A DNA stretch of 64,000 nt, from positions 4,092,001-4,156,000 of the forward strand of contig NZ_SNXU01000001.1 of the NCBI RefSeq assembly GCF_004362515.1, read 5' to 3'. Positions 36,452 through 45,102 of the stretch are shown here, piece after piece (positions within the stretch are counted from its first letter, which is position 1; each line of letters begins with the position of its first letter). Origin of the DNA: Actinokineospora alba (GTDB lineage: Bacteria; Actinomycetota; Actinomycetes; Mycobacteriales; Pseudonocardiaceae). Made by a program: the position numbers and the translations under genes. The notes beneath the pieces were generated by a model, which was given only the letters and a program-made list of their open reading frames with translations, was not told the DNA's origin and did not search any database.

Positions 36452-36457
36452 ACGCTA
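36452..36457 (-). promoter_or_regulatory. Candidate -10 element, leaderless EamA gene
   Basis: On the minus strand TAGCGT is followed by 7 bases and then ATG 36444. Confidence 0.4.
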
Positions 36458-36514
36458 ACCGAGGCGCCCATGGCCGCGATTGAAAGTTTTCCCGCCGAGG
36501 CGCAAGATTATTGC

Positions 36515-36985
36515 GTGACCACTGTGGCCCTGGATGAGACCGACCATCAGTTGCTTGCTTTGTTGCAGCGGGATTCCGCCCGCACCCTGGGTGAACTCGG
36601 CGAACTGGTGTCGCTCTCACCCAGCGCAGTGCAGCGGCGGATCGACCGCTACCGCAAGGCAGGGCTCATCGAACGCCACGTCGCCGTGCTCGACCCAGCA
36701 CAGGTCGACGTGCTGCTCGCGGTGTGTCTGGTGACTCTCGCCAAGGAGTCCCGCGCGCTGCACGCCGCGTTCCGGCGCAGGCTCCTCGCCGCGCCGGAGG
36801 TCCAGCAGCTCTACAGCGTCTCGGGGGAGACGGATTTCGTCGTGGTGCTGGCCACCACGGGAATGTCCCACTTCCGAGAGGTGTCCGAGCGGCTGCTCAA
36901 GGACGCCCCCAACATCCAGCGCTACAGCACGATGTTCGTCCTCGACCCGGTCCGCACCGGCACCGCTCTGCCCACCCGCCGCTGA
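36515..36985 (+). CDS. Lrp/AsnC-family transcription regulator
   Basis: 156 aa from GTG 36515. The N-terminal helix-turn-helix is LGELGELVSLSPSAVQRRIDRYRKAGLIERHVAVL, and the C-terminal ligand-binding RAM domain contains VSGETDFVVVLATTGMSHF. Proteins of this group sense amino acids and often control a divergent exporter gene; here the EamA gene starts 70 bases away on the other strand. It ends 59 bases before the convergent gluD, with a stem-loop between. Confidence 0.9.
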   Translation: MTTVALDETDHQLLALLQRDSARTLGELGELVSLSPSAVQRRIDRYRKAGLIERHVAVLDPAQVDVLLAVCLVTLAKESRALHAAFRRRLLAAPEVQQLYSVSGETDFVVVLATTGMSHFREVSERLLKDAPNIQRYSTMFVLDPVRTGTALPTRR

Positions 36986-37026
36986 AAACGACGATGGCCG
37001 CCTCCCGGTGCGGGAAGCGGCCATCG
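36985..37026 (-). terminator. Terminator between the Lrp gene and gluD
   Basis: Inverted arms CGATGGCCGC and GCGGCCATCG (36992-37026, with TCCCG/CGGGA inside) are followed on the minus strand by TCGTTTTC. This fits termination of the gluABCD message; on the plus strand no T run follows. Confidence 0.65.
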
Positions 37027-37043
37027 AAGGGTCGGAATCGGGG

Positions 37044-37940
37044 TCAGCCCACGTTGGTGGCCCCGGCGCCCGCGAGGTCGTCGGCGTGCACGACGGCGGC
37101 TCCCTCATCGGTCTTGACGGCCTTCTTGCCCTGGCTCAGCCTGCGTTCGACGTAGATCGCGAACCGGCTCAGCGCGTAGTTGACGATGATGAAGATCACC
37201 GCGATCAGCAGATAGGTCTGGATCGGGTTGCTGAGGACCTGGACGATCTGGCCCCCGACGCGCACCGTCTCCTCATAGCTGATGATGAAGCCCAGCGACG
37301 TGTCCTTGAGAATCACGACAAGCTGGCTGATCAGCGCGGGGAGCATCGCCCGGAACGCCTGCGGGAGCAGGACCAGCCGGAGCACCTGTCCGCGGGTCAG
37401 GCCGAGTGACTCGGCCGCTTCGCGCTGTCCCTTGGGCAGGGAGTTGATGCCCGCTCGCACGATCTCGGCGATGACCACCGAGTTGTAGAGCGTCAGGCCG
37501 ATCACCAGGTACCACATGGGTTCCAGGCTCACGCCGAACTCGGGCAGCACGCGTGCGACGAAGAAGATGGCGATGACGACGGGGATACCGCGCAGCAGTT
37601 CGATGAAACCGACGACGATCCAGCGGTACCACGGTGCCGAGGTGACCCGGGTGACCGCCAGGAGGGTGCCGATGATCAGCGAGAACACCACGGCGAGCAC
37701 GGCCGCCATCAGCGTGTTGGCCAGTCCCTCGCTGATGCGGTTCCAGACCAGGTTGAACTGGGCGTCACTCGGGTCGAACAGCGGAGTCCACTTGTCCGCG
37801 TCGAACTGGTTCTGCTTGTCGAGCTGCCGGTACACCACGTACAGACCGGCGAGCAGACCCGCCACGGCGAGAATGCTGAACAGCAGGACCCGGCGCTTGG
37901 CCCGCGGTCCCGGGGCGTCGTAGAGGACGGACGCGCTCAT
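37044..37940 (-). CDS. gluD: Glutamate ABC transporter permease
   Basis: 298 aa. After a cytoplasmic and first membrane segment (LLFSILAVAGLLAGLYVVYRQL), the polar amino-acid transporter permease core begins at ANTLMAAVLAVVFSLIIGTL. The EAA-type loop GQREAAESLGLTRGQVLRLVLLPQAFR contacts the ATPase. The gene order ABCD with the glutamate-binding lipoprotein matches gluABCD of Corynebacterium and Streptomyces. ATG overlaps the gluC stop by four bases. Confidence 0.92.
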   Translation of the reverse strand: MSASVLYDAPGPRAKRRVLLFSILAVAGLLAGLYVVYRQLDKQNQFDADKWTPLFDPSDAQFNLVWNRISEGLANTLMAAVLAVVFSLIIGTLLAVTRVTSAPWYRWIVVGFIELLRGIPVVIAIFFVARVLPEFGVSLEPMWYLVIGLTLYNSVVIAEIVRAGINSLPKGQREAAESLGLTRGQVLRLVLLPQAFRAMLPALISQLVVILKDTSLGFIISYEETVRVGGQIVQVLSNPIQTYLLIAVIFIIVNYALSRFAIYVERRLSQGKKAVKTDEGAAVVHADDLAGAGATNVG

Positions 37941-38587
37941 CGGGCGATCGCCACCTTTCGCTCCAGCCAGCCGAGGAAGGCACCGGCCGGGAGTGTGATC
38001 AGCAGGTAGGCGATGACGATGCCGGTCAGCACGGGCAGTGCTGCCTCACCGCGCGACCCGGTCAGTGTGTCCGACACCGCGAACAGTTCCCCACCCACGC
38101 CGAACGCGCCGACGATGGCCGAGTTCTTGATCATCGCGATGATCACGCTGCCCAGCGGCGGCACGACGGTGCGGATCGCCTGCGGCAGGATAATGCTGGT
38201 CAGCGACTGGCCGAACGTCAGCCCGACCGCGCGCGCCGCCTCGGCCTGACCCGCGGGCACCGAGTTGATGCCACTGCGCACCGCCTCGCAGACGAACGCC
38301 GACGTGTAGAGCACCAAGGCGACGATGCTGAACCAGAAGTAGGCGCCGTTGATCCCCACCTCCGGCAGGCCGAAGGCGCAGAAGAACAACACCACGGTCA
38401 GCGGGCAGTTGCGGAAGACATTGACCCAGGACGTGCCGATCCACCGCAGTGGGGGCACGGGGGACACTCGGAAGCCCGCCAGGATCGTTCCGAGGATGAG
38501 CGAACCGACCATGGCGTAGCCGCAGATGTACAGGGTCTTGAAGAACCCGTCGCGGTACAGCGCGAAGTTCTCGAAAATGACGTTCAC
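37937..38587 (-). CDS. gluC: Glutamate ABC transporter permease
   Basis: 216 aa with about five helices and the EAA loop GQAEAARAVGLTFGQSLTSIILPQAIR. It pairs with GluD to form the channel. It follows gluB after 71 bases that contain two overlapping hairpins, and overlaps gluD by four bases. Confidence 0.92.
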   Translation of the reverse strand: MNVIFENFALYRDGFFKTLYICGYAMVGSLILGTILAGFRVSPVPPLRWIGTSWVNVFRNCPLTVVLFFCAFGLPEVGINGAYFWFSIVALVLYTSAFVCEAVRSGINSVPAGQAEAARAVGLTFGQSLTSIILPQAIRTVVPPLGSVIIAMIKNSAIVGAFGVGGELFAVSDTLTGSRGEAALPVLTGIVIAYLLITLPAGAFLGWLERKVAIAR

Positions 38588-38595
38588 GTGGACTC

Positions 38596-38645
38596 CGAGC
38601 CCGATTAAGGCTCGGGGCGCCTGCCGGTCAGCAGACGCCCCGAGG
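38596..38645 (-). other. Overlapping alternative hairpins between gluB and gluC
   Basis: On the minus strand hairpin A (38645-38612) has 9-bp arms CTCGGGGCG/CGCCCCGAG with an inner CTGC/GCAG pair. Hairpin B (38616-38596) has arms CCGAGCC/GGCTCGG. They share bases 38612-38616, so only one can form at a time. Such a structure can protect gluB mRNA or limit readthrough into gluCD. Confidence 0.5.
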
Positions 38646-38658
38646 GCGGGTCAGTCGA

Positions 38659-39534
38659 TCAGCTGCAGGTGGCCAGCGTCGGCAGCTTGGGGGTCTCGGG
38701 CGCGACCTTGCCCGCGGTGTCCTTCCACGCCTTCTCGTACTCGGCGGACGACTCGCTCAGAGTCTTGTGGATGAACTCGCAGAACTTGGTGTCGCCCTTT
38801 TCGATGCCGATGCCGTACGGCTCCTTGGTGAAGGGCTTGCCGACAAGCTTGAAGTCACCCTTGCTGGCGTCGATCAGGCCGAGCAGGATCACGTTGTCGG
38901 TGGTGACGGCCTGCACCTGGCCGGTGCGCAGCGCGTCGGCGCACTTCGAGTACACGTCGAACAGCACGATGTTCGCCGCGTCGACGTACTGCTTGATCTT
39001 CTCGGCGGGCGTGGAGCCGGTGACCGAGCAGACCTTGGCGTTGGCGGCCTTGAGTGCTTCCGGACCCGCGATGTCGGAGTCCTTCTTCACCATCAGGTCC
39101 TGACCCGCTTCGTAGTACGGGCCCGCGAAGGAGATGCGCTCCTTGCGCTTGTCGTTGATCGTGTAGGTGGCGACGACGAAGTCGACCTTGCCCTGCTCGA
39201 TGACCTCTTCGCGGATCTTCGAGGGGGTCTCCACCCACTCGATCTTGTCCGCGGAGATGCCGAGCTTGGCCGCGATCAGCTTGCCGATCTCGACGTCGAA
39301 GCCCGCGGGCTTGCCGTCGAGACCCTTGAGGCCGAACAGCGGCTGGTCGAACTTCGTGCCGATCGTGACCTTGCCCGCCTTCTGCAGCGTGGCCATGGTC
39401 GTGCCTTCGTCGAACTTCGCCTCGGTGTTGACCGGTGGGTTGGTTCCCGCGTCGTTGCCTTTGTCACCGCAAGCGGTCATCGAGAGGGCGAGAGCGGCGG
39501 TCACGGTGCCAACCAGAAGGCCCCGGAGTCGCAT
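38659..39534 (-). CDS. gluB: Glutamate-binding lipoprotein of the ABC transporter
   Basis: 291 aa. Signal peptide with lipobox SMTAC (Cys 22). The family-3 solute-binding fold begins at KVTIGTKFDQPLFGLKGLDGKPAGFDVEIGKLIA, with the ligand-contact stretch VATYTINDKRKERISFAGPYYEAGQDLMV. It captures glutamate outside the cell. Two Cys near the C-terminus (KFCEF and ATCS) may be bridged. It lies 58 bases after gluA with an 8-bp stem-loop between, and is followed by hairpins before gluC. Confidence 0.92.
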   Translation of the reverse strand: MRLRGLLVGTVTAALALSMTACGDKGNDAGTNPPVNTEAKFDEGTTMATLQKAGKVTIGTKFDQPLFGLKGLDGKPAGFDVEIGKLIAAKLGISADKIEWVETPSKIREEVIEQGKVDFVVATYTINDKRKERISFAGPYYEAGQDLMVKKDSDIAGPEALKAANAKVCSVTGSTPAEKIKQYVDAANIVLFDVYSKCADALRTGQVQAVTTDNVILLGLIDASKGDFKLVGKPFTKEPYGIGIEKGDTKFCEFIHKTLSESSAEYEKAWKDTAGKVAPETPKLPTLATCS

Positions 39535-39555
39535 GTGGTGCTCCTTTGTTTTCGA

Positions 39556-39576
39556 TTCGGCTGCGGTCCAGCCGAA
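39556..39576 (-). other. Intercistronic stem-loop between gluA and gluB
   Basis: Arms TTCGGCTG and CAGCCGAA (8 bp) with a 5-base loop. No T run. Probably an mRNA processing or stability element. Confidence 0.4.
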
Positions 39577-39591
39577 CAGTTGTGGGACTAG

Positions 39592-40347
39592 CTAGTGAGT
39601 AAGGATCTTGCCAAGGAAGTCTTTCGCGCGCGCGGATTTGGGCGCGGTGAAGAACTCGTCGGGCGTCGTGTCCTCCACGACCTCGCCGTCGGACATGAAG
39701 ATCACCCGATGGGCTGCTTTTCGGGCGAAGCCCATCTCGTGGGTCACGACGAGCATCGTCATGCCCTCGCTCGCCAGCGAGGTCATCACGTCGAGCACCT
39801 CCTGGACCATTTCCGGGTCCAGCGCGGAGGTCGGCTCGTCGAACAGCATCACCTTGGGCTTCATCGCCAGCGCGCGCGCGATCGCCGCGCGCTGCTGCTG
39901 GCCGCCGGAGAGCTGCGCGGGGTACTTGTCCGCCTGGTTGGCGATACCGACCCGCTCCAGGAGCGCCATCGTCGTCTTGCGCGCCTCCGCGGCGGGCATC
40001 TTGCGCACCTTGAGCGGGGCGAGGCTGACGTTCTCGGCGATGGTCTTGTGGGCGAAGAGGTTGAACGACTGGAACACCATGCCGACCTCGGCCCGCAGCT
40101 GCGCGAGCTGCTTGCCCTCGGCGGGCAGCGGCTTGCCGTCGACCTCGATGAGGCCCGAGTTGATCGGCTCGAGCCGGTTGATGGCGCGGCACAGCGTCGA
40201 CTTGCCGGAACCCGACGGACCCAGGACGACGACGACCTGGCCCTTCGGTACCTCGAGGTTGATGTCCTTGAGGACGTGCAAGGTCCCGAAGTACTTGTCC
40301 ACCGCCTCCATCCGGATCATGGCTGGGGCGGTGTTCGAGGCGGTCAT
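39592..40347 (-). CDS. gluA: Glutamate ABC transporter ATPase
   Basis: 251 aa. Walker A GPSGSGKST (43-51), Q-loop, signature LSGGQQQR, Walker B VMLFDEPTSALD and switch His in VVTHEMGFA are all intact. It powers glutamate uptake. ATG 40347 follows GAGGACCTAC. A promoter is visible upstream. It is the first gene of gluABCD and is divergent from gluRK. Confidence 0.94.
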   Translation of the reverse strand: MTASNTAPAMIRMEAVDKYFGTLHVLKDINLEVPKGQVVVVLGPSGSGKSTLCRAINRLEPINSGLIEVDGKPLPAEGKQLAQLRAEVGMVFQSFNLFAHKTIAENVSLAPLKVRKMPAAEARKTTMALLERVGIANQADKYPAQLSGGQQQRAAIARALAMKPKVMLFDEPTSALDPEMVQEVLDVMTSLASEGMTMLVVTHEMGFARKAAHRVIFMSDGEVVEDTTPDEFFTAPKSARAKDFLGKILTH

Positions 40348-40407
40348 GTAGGTCCTCCACGAGCGCGTTCGTGACGATTGCGGCTTCGGCGGGCACGCGA
40401 TGGCGGA

Positions 40408-40435
40408 AACCTACTCCGGCTCCCGCCGATGTCCA
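40408..40435 (-). promoter_or_regulatory. Promoter of gluABCD
   Basis: On the minus strand -35 TGGACA (40435-40430) and -10 TAGGTT (40413-40408) are separated by 16 bases, close to the housekeeping consensus. The predicted leader is about 55 bases. Confidence 0.55.
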
Positions 40436-40439
40436 GGCC

Positions 40440-40466
40440 AGTTGAGCAACACTTAGGGTCTCAACT
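40440..40466. promoter_or_regulatory. Inverted repeat around the gluR -10, candidate GluR operator
   Basis: Arms AGTTGAG (40440-40446) and CTCAACT (40460-40466) flank 13 bases that contain TAGGGT (40454-40459), a TANNNT -10 for gluRK. A dimeric regulator bound here would cover that promoter and sit next to the gluA -35. Confidence 0.45.
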
Positions 40467-40502
40467 CTGTCACACAGCCGCCTGGTGAACCGGAGGACAC
40501 GC

Positions 40503-41186
40503 GTGCGAGTGCTGCTCGTGGAAGACGACGACAGGGTCGCGGAGGCGCTGATCCCGGCCCTGGTGCGGCGCGGACTGGCGATCAAGCGGCTCGCGTCGGG
40601 CGCCGGGGTGCTCGACACCGTCCGCGAGGTCGACGTGGTCCTGCTTGACCTCGGCCTGCCCGACGTCGACGGGATCGTCCTCTGTCGACAGATCCGCGCG
40701 GCCAGCGACGTGGCGGTCATCGTGGTCTCCGCGCGCGGCGAGGTCGACGACCGCATCCTCGGTCTTCGCGCGGGGGCGGACGACTATCTGGTGAAGCCCT
40801 ACGACGTGGACGAACTCGTCGCCCGCGTGCACGCCGTGCGCAGGCGCAAGTCGCCAACGCCCGGCGGGCCGGGCATGGCGGGGGTCGCCGAGGTGGGTGA
40901 CGTCCGGGTCGACCTCGACCGGCACGAGGTCACTGTGGACGGTGCGGTGATCGCCTTGTCCCGCAAGGAGTTCCACGTGTTCTCGCTGATCGTCGCGGCC
41001 CAGGGCTCGGTGTGCACCCGGGACCAGATCCTCGCCGAGGTGTGGGGTCGGGCGGGCTCGGCGGAGAACCGCTCGCTCGACGTGCACGTCGCGACGCTGC
41101 GCACCAAGCTCGGCAGGCCCGCGCTGATCGAGACCGTTCGCGGGGTCGGATACCGGCTGGCGAACCAGCCGGGCAAACTCGTCTGA
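40503..41186 (+). CDS. gluR: OmpR-type response regulator
   Basis: 227 aa. GTG 40503 is chosen because GGAGGA lies 6 bases upstream; GTG 40485 would add six residues. The receiver domain has the acidic pocket EDDD (7-10), phospho-acceptor Asp49 (LLDLGLPD) and Lys in YLVKPYD. A winged-helix DNA-binding domain follows (FHVFSLIVAAQGSVCTRDQIL, LDVHVATLRTKLG, VRGVGYRL). In Streptomyces the same divergent pair beside gluABCD is GluR-GluK, which senses extracellular glutamate; orthology is inferred from position and family. Confidence 0.88.
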   Translation: MRVLLVEDDDRVAEALIPALVRRGLAIKRLASGAGVLDTVREVDVVLLDLGLPDVDGIVLCRQIRAASDVAVIVVSARGEVDDRILGLRAGADDYLVKPYDVDELVARVHAVRRRKSPTPGGPGMAGVAEVGDVRVDLDRHEVTVDGAVIALSRKEFHVFSLIVAAQGSVCTRDQILAEVWGRAGSAENRSLDVHVATLRTKLGRPALIETVRGVGYRLANQPGKLV

Positions 41187-41204
41187 GCAACCTGGGGAGG
41201 TCTC

Positions 41205-42608
41205 GTGCGGACGCGGCTGTTGGGGATGATCTGGTTTCTCGTCGCGCTGGTCGTGTTCGGGCTGGGCATTCCGCTGGCGATGGCCGTGGCGGGCGCGGAG
41301 CAGCAGAAGCTTTTCCTCGACCGGCTCACCGACACCAGCCGGTTCGCCTCGATGGCCCAGCGCCCGCTGACCGACGCCCGGCCCGAGTCGCTGCGTGAGG
41401 AACTGCAGCGGTACTCCGAGATCTACGGCATCGACGTGGTGATCGTCGACCAGGACGCGAACCCGGCGGTCGGCTCGGGGCGCACGGACGCCCCCAGCCC
41501 GGTCGACCTGACCGATCCAGAGGTGCGTGAGCAGGTGCAGGCCGCGCTCGCGGGCACGCGCCCGAAGGTCGGGCCGCTGGTGCTGCCATGGGACGACGAG
41601 CCCTTGGTGCTGGCCGGGCCCGTGCTGGTCGACGGGGAAGTGCGCGGCGCGGTCGTGTCGGTGTCGCCCACCGACCGCAGCCGGTCCCGGATGCTCTGGT
41701 GGTGGCTGCTCATCGGCGCGGGCGGCGTCCTGGCGTTCGGGCTCGCGCTGATGCTCGCCGTGCCGGTCATCCAGTGGATCCTGCGGCCCGTCCGCAGGCT
41801 CGACGAAGCCACCGGGTCGCTGGTGAGCGCCGTGGTGAGCGGACGCGACGCCGAGTTGGTCGGTGGCGCCCACGGGCCTCCTGAGCTGCGCAAACTCGGC
41901 AAGTCGTTCGACCAGATGGCGGCCAGCGTCGGCGACACCCTCGCCGCCCAGCGCGCGTTCGTCGCCGACGCGTCGCACCAGCTGCGCAACCCGCTGACCG
42001 CGCTCAAGCTGCGGCTGGTCAACCTCGAAGGCCACGTCGACGCCGAGGCCGAGGTCCACCGGGTCGCGGCCGCCGCCGAAGCCGACCGGCTCAACCAGAT
42101 CCTCGACGAGCTGCTGTCGATGGCGCGGGCCGAGAGCGCGGGCAGCGATCTGGTGCCCACCGACGTCGACACCGTCGTCGCCGAGCGGGTCGCCGACTGG
42201 CGGGTCGTGGCGGTCTCGCGCGACATCACGCTGGACTGCGTCGGCGCGGCGGGCGACACGTGGGCGATGGCCCCGCCGCGCGGCGTCGACGGCATCCTCG
42301 ACGCGCTGCTGGACAACGCGCTGAAGTTCACCGGATCAGGTAGTGCCGTGGAACTCGCGGTCGACGTGGTCGACGACGTCGTGCGGCTGTCGGTGCGCGA
42401 CCACGGCCCTGGTCTTCGACCCGAGGAACTGGAACGGGCCACCGACCGGTTCTGGCGCAGCCACAGCCACCAGAACGTCCCCGGCTCCGGGCTGGGCCTG
42501 GCCATCGTCAGCCGCATCGTCGCCAGGGCGGGCGGGGACCTGCGGCTCGACCTGCCCGAGGGCGGCGGCCTCCGGGTGACCGTCGACCTGCCCGCCGACC
42601 GGCTTTAG
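41205..42608 (+). CDS. gluK: HAMP-domain sensor histidine kinase
   Basis: 467 aa. First membrane helix about 6-30, an outside domain of about 130 residues, second helix about 162-192, then HAMP. The phospho-acceptor His258 lies in ADASHQLRNPLTALKLRL. ATP-binding boxes include LLDNALKFT, VRDHGPGL and GSGLGLAIVSRI. It would phosphorylate GluR. The gene starts 18 bases after gluR and converges on a TAXI lipoprotein gene 16 bases away. Confidence 0.9.
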   Translation: MRTRLLGMIWFLVALVVFGLGIPLAMAVAGAEQQKLFLDRLTDTSRFASMAQRPLTDARPESLREELQRYSEIYGIDVVIVDQDANPAVGSGRTDAPSPVDLTDPEVREQVQAALAGTRPKVGPLVLPWDDEPLVLAGPVLVDGEVRGAVVSVSPTDRSRSRMLWWWLLIGAGGVLAFGLALMLAVPVIQWILRPVRRLDEATGSLVSAVVSGRDAELVGGAHGPPELRKLGKSFDQMAASVGDTLAAQRAFVADASHQLRNPLTALKLRLVNLEGHVDAEAEVHRVAAAAEADRLNQILDELLSMARAESAGSDLVPTDVDTVVAERVADWRVVAVSRDITLDCVGAAGDTWAMAPPRGVDGILDALLDNALKFTGSGSAVELAVDVVDDVVRLSVRDHGPGLRPEELERATDRFWRSHSHQNVPGSGLGLAIVSRIVARAGGDLRLDLPEGGGLRVTVDLPADRL

Positions 42609-42624
42609 GTCCTGTCCGACCTGG

Positions 42625-43560
42625 TCAGGCCTTCTCGTCGCGGTAGTAGCGCAACGCGCCCGCGTGCAGCGGGACCGGATCGGTCTCGATGGCCGAGTGG
42701 ATGTCGATGGCCAGGGCCGCGCGGTTCGCCCTCGCCAGCTCGCCGTGCGCGTCGAACAGGCCCCGGACCAGCGCCTCGGCGACGTCCGTGGGCATCGCGT
42801 CGGTGACGAGCAGGTAGTTCGGCACGGCCAGCGTGGTGACCGGCCCGCCCGCCAGGTTGTACGTCGACACCGGGATCGACGCGGTGTTGTAGACCGGGTA
42901 CTGGTTGCGCATGTTCGGCATCGCGTCGGTCAGGTCGAGCAGGCGCAGCGGGACCACCGCGGCCAGGTCGGTGATCGCCTTCGTCGGCAGGCCGCCCGAC
43001 CAGAAGAACGCGTCGACCTGCCCGCGCTTGAACGCCTCGATGGACTCGGTCAGCCCGAGGTGCACCTTGCTCAGCGTGCCCGGGTCGGACAGCCCCGAGA
43101 GTTCCAGGAGGCGTTTGGCGATGAACGCGACCCCGGATTCCGGCGAACCGATCGCCACCCGCGCGCCGCGCAGCCCGTCGAGGTTGCGGATCGAGCCGTC
43201 GCCGCGGACCACGACGTGCAGGTAGTCGTCGTAGAGCCGGGCGAGCGCCTGCGGCTTGCGCGGGGTGTTCGTGGGCTGGGCGGCGACGTCGGCGGCGCTG
43301 AAGGCGACATCGGCCTCGCCGGCGCACAGCTTGCGGATGTTCTCCGGGGATCCGCTGGTCTTGAGGACCTCCGGCCGCTCGATCACCAGCTGCCGCTGCC
43401 AGGCGTTGGCCAGCGATTCGGACAGGCTGTGATAGACCCCGGAGGGGAACCCGGCGGCGATCCGCAGCCGCACCCCGGCGAACTGGCTGTCGCACCCGGA
43501 CAGCGCGCTCGCCAGGCAGACCAGGGCCAGGACCATGCCGCCGAGTCGTGTCCGCACCAT
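42625..43560 (-). CDS. TAXI-family (TRAP-type) solute-binding lipoprotein
   Basis: 311 aa from ATG 43560. Lipobox ALSGC (Cys 23). The TAXI fold is shown by RIAAGFPSGVYHSLSESLANAW, EADVAFSAADVA, GLRGARVAIGSPESG and FWSGGLPTKAITDLA. TAXI proteins bind small acids such as glutamate for TRAP transporters. No TRAP permease gene is present in the window, so it may be a stand-alone binding protein that feeds the GluK sensor or an orphan. ATG and ribosome site are modest. It ends 16 bases from gluK. Confidence 0.88.
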   Translation of the reverse strand: MVRTRLGGMVLALVCLASALSGCDSQFAGVRLRIAAGFPSGVYHSLSESLANAWQRQLVIERPEVLKTSGSPENIRKLCAGEADVAFSAADVAAQPTNTPRKPQALARLYDDYLHVVVRGDGSIRNLDGLRGARVAIGSPESGVAFIAKRLLELSGLSDPGTLSKVHLGLTESIEAFKRGQVDAFFWSGGLPTKAITDLAAVVPLRLLDLTDAMPNMRNQYPVYNTASIPVSTYNLAGGPVTTLAVPNYLLVTDAMPTDVAEALVRGLFDAHGELARANRAALAIDIHSAIETDPVPLHAGALRYYRDEKA

Positions 43561-43626
43561 TGGCCGATCGTGCCAGACGCCTGCCTTCGGCGGGACCGGG
43601 ATGGCCGCGTACCCTCGGACAGCGAG

Positions 43627-45102
43627 ATGAGCGCGCGCACTTACGAAGTTCGCACCTATGGGTGCCAGATGAACGTCCACGACTCCGAGCGGCTGTCGGG
43701 GTTGCTTGAGGACGCAGGCTACGTCGCCGCCGACAGCGGCGCCGTCGCCGATGTCGTCGTCTTCAACACCTGCGCGGTCCGGGAGAACGCCGACAACAAG
43801 CTCTACGGCAACCTCGGCCACCTCGCCCCCGCGAAGACGTCGAACCCGGACATGCAGATCGCCGTCGGCGGCTGCCTCGCCCAGAAGGACCGCGGGGAGA
43901 TCGTCCGCCGCGCCCCATGGGTCGACGTCGTGTTCGGCACGCACAACATCGGCTCGCTGCCCGCCCTGCTCGACCGGGCCCGGCACAACCAGCGGGCCGA
44001 GGTCGAGATCCTGGAGTCGCTGGAGGTCTTCCCCTCCACGCTGCCCGCCCGGCGCGACTCGGCGCACTCCGGCTGGGTGTCGATCTCGGTGGGCTGCAAC
44101 AACACGTGCACCTTCTGCATCGTCCCGTCGCTGCGCGGCACCGAGCGCGACCGGCGCCCCGGCGACATCCTGGCCGAGGTCGAGGCCCTGGTCGCCGAGG
44201 GTGTCCTCGAGGTGACCCTGCTCGGTCAGAACGTGAACTCCTACGGCGTCGAGTTCGGCGATCGCTTCGCCTTCGGCAAGCTGCTGCGCGCCTGCGGCGA
44301 GATCGACGGCCTGGAGCGGGTCCGGTTCACCTCCCCGCACCCCAAGGACTTCACCGACGATGTCATCGCCGCGATGGCCGAGACGCCGAACGTGTGCCAC
44401 CAGCTGCACATGCCGCTGCAGTCCGGATCGGACAAGGTCCTCAAGGACATGCGCCGGTCGTACCGCACGGCCCGCTACCTCTCGATCATCGAGAAGGTCC
44501 GCGAGGCCATGCCGGACGCGGCCATCACCACCGACATCATCGTCGGCTTCCCCGGTGAGACCGAGGAGGACTTCCAGGGCACCCTCGACGTCGTCCGCCA
44601 GTCCCGCTTCGCCAGCGCCTTCACGTTCCAGTACTCCAAGCGCCCCGGAACGCCGGCGGCGACGATGGCGGGACAGGTGCCGAAGAAGGTCGTCCAGGAG
44701 CGCTACGAGCGGTTGATCGATCTGCAGGAGGAGATCTCCTGGGACCTCAACAAGGAACTGGTCGGCCGCACCGTCGAGGTCGTCGTCGCGGCGGGGGAGG
44801 GGCGCAAGGACGCCGACACCCACCGGATGAGCGGTCGCGCGCGCGACAACCGCCTGGTGCACTTCGCCCCGACCGGGGCCACCGAGTCGATCCGCCCCGG
44901 CGACGTCGTCGAAACGACCATCACCTACGCCGCCCCGCACCACCTGGTCGCCGACGGTGACGTCGTGTCCCACCGCCGGACCCGCGCGGGCGACCACCAC
45001 GAGGCGGGCATCCGCCCGAAGACGACGGGGGTCGGCCTTGGCCTGCCCGCGTTCGGCGTGCCCGCCCCGCTGCCCGAGGCCACCGGCTGCGTGACCACGT
45101 GA
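43627..45102 (+). CDS. miaB: tRNA-2-methylthio-N6-dimethylallyladenosine synthase MiaB
   Basis: 491 aa from ATG 43627 (an open frame runs far upstream but is not coding). The N-terminal UPF0004 domain holds TYGCQMN, FNTCAVRE and GGCLAQ cysteines for one [4Fe-4S] cluster. The radical SAM triad is CNNTCTFC (C157, C161, C164). The TRAM domain lies at the C-terminus, followed by about 50 extra residues. It adds the methylthio group to i6A37 of tRNA, after MiaA (further along this window) has acted. The stop overlaps the next gene's GTG. Confidence 0.96.
   Translation: MSARTYEVRTYGCQMNVHDSERLSGLLEDAGYVAADSGAVADVVVFNTCAVRENADNKLYGNLGHLAPAKTSNPDMQIAVGGCLAQKDRGEIVRRAPWVDVVFGTHNIGSLPALLDRARHNQRAEVEILESLEVFPSTLPARRDSAHSGWVSISVGCNNTCTFCIVPSLRGTERDRRPGDILAEVEALVAEGVLEVTLLGQNVNSYGVEFGDRFAFGKLLRACGEIDGLERVRFTSPHPKDFTDDVIAAMAETPNVCHQLHMPLQSGSDKVLKDMRRSYRTARYLSIIEKVREAMPDAAITTDIIVGFPGETEEDFQGTLDVVRQSRFASAFTFQYSKRPGTPAATMAGQVPKKVVQERYERLIDLQEEISWDLNKELVGRTVEVVVAAGEGRKDADTHRMSGRARDNRLVHFAPTGATESIRPGDVVETTITYAAPHHLVADGDVVSHRRTRAGDHHEAGIRPKTTGVGLGLPAFGVPAPLPEATGCVTT

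Noticed and set aside
42664..43626. Upstream extension of the miaB frame to 42664
   Set aside because: This part is antisense to the TAXI lipoprotein gene and lacks MiaB homology; MSARTYEVRTYGCQMN is the true N-terminus.
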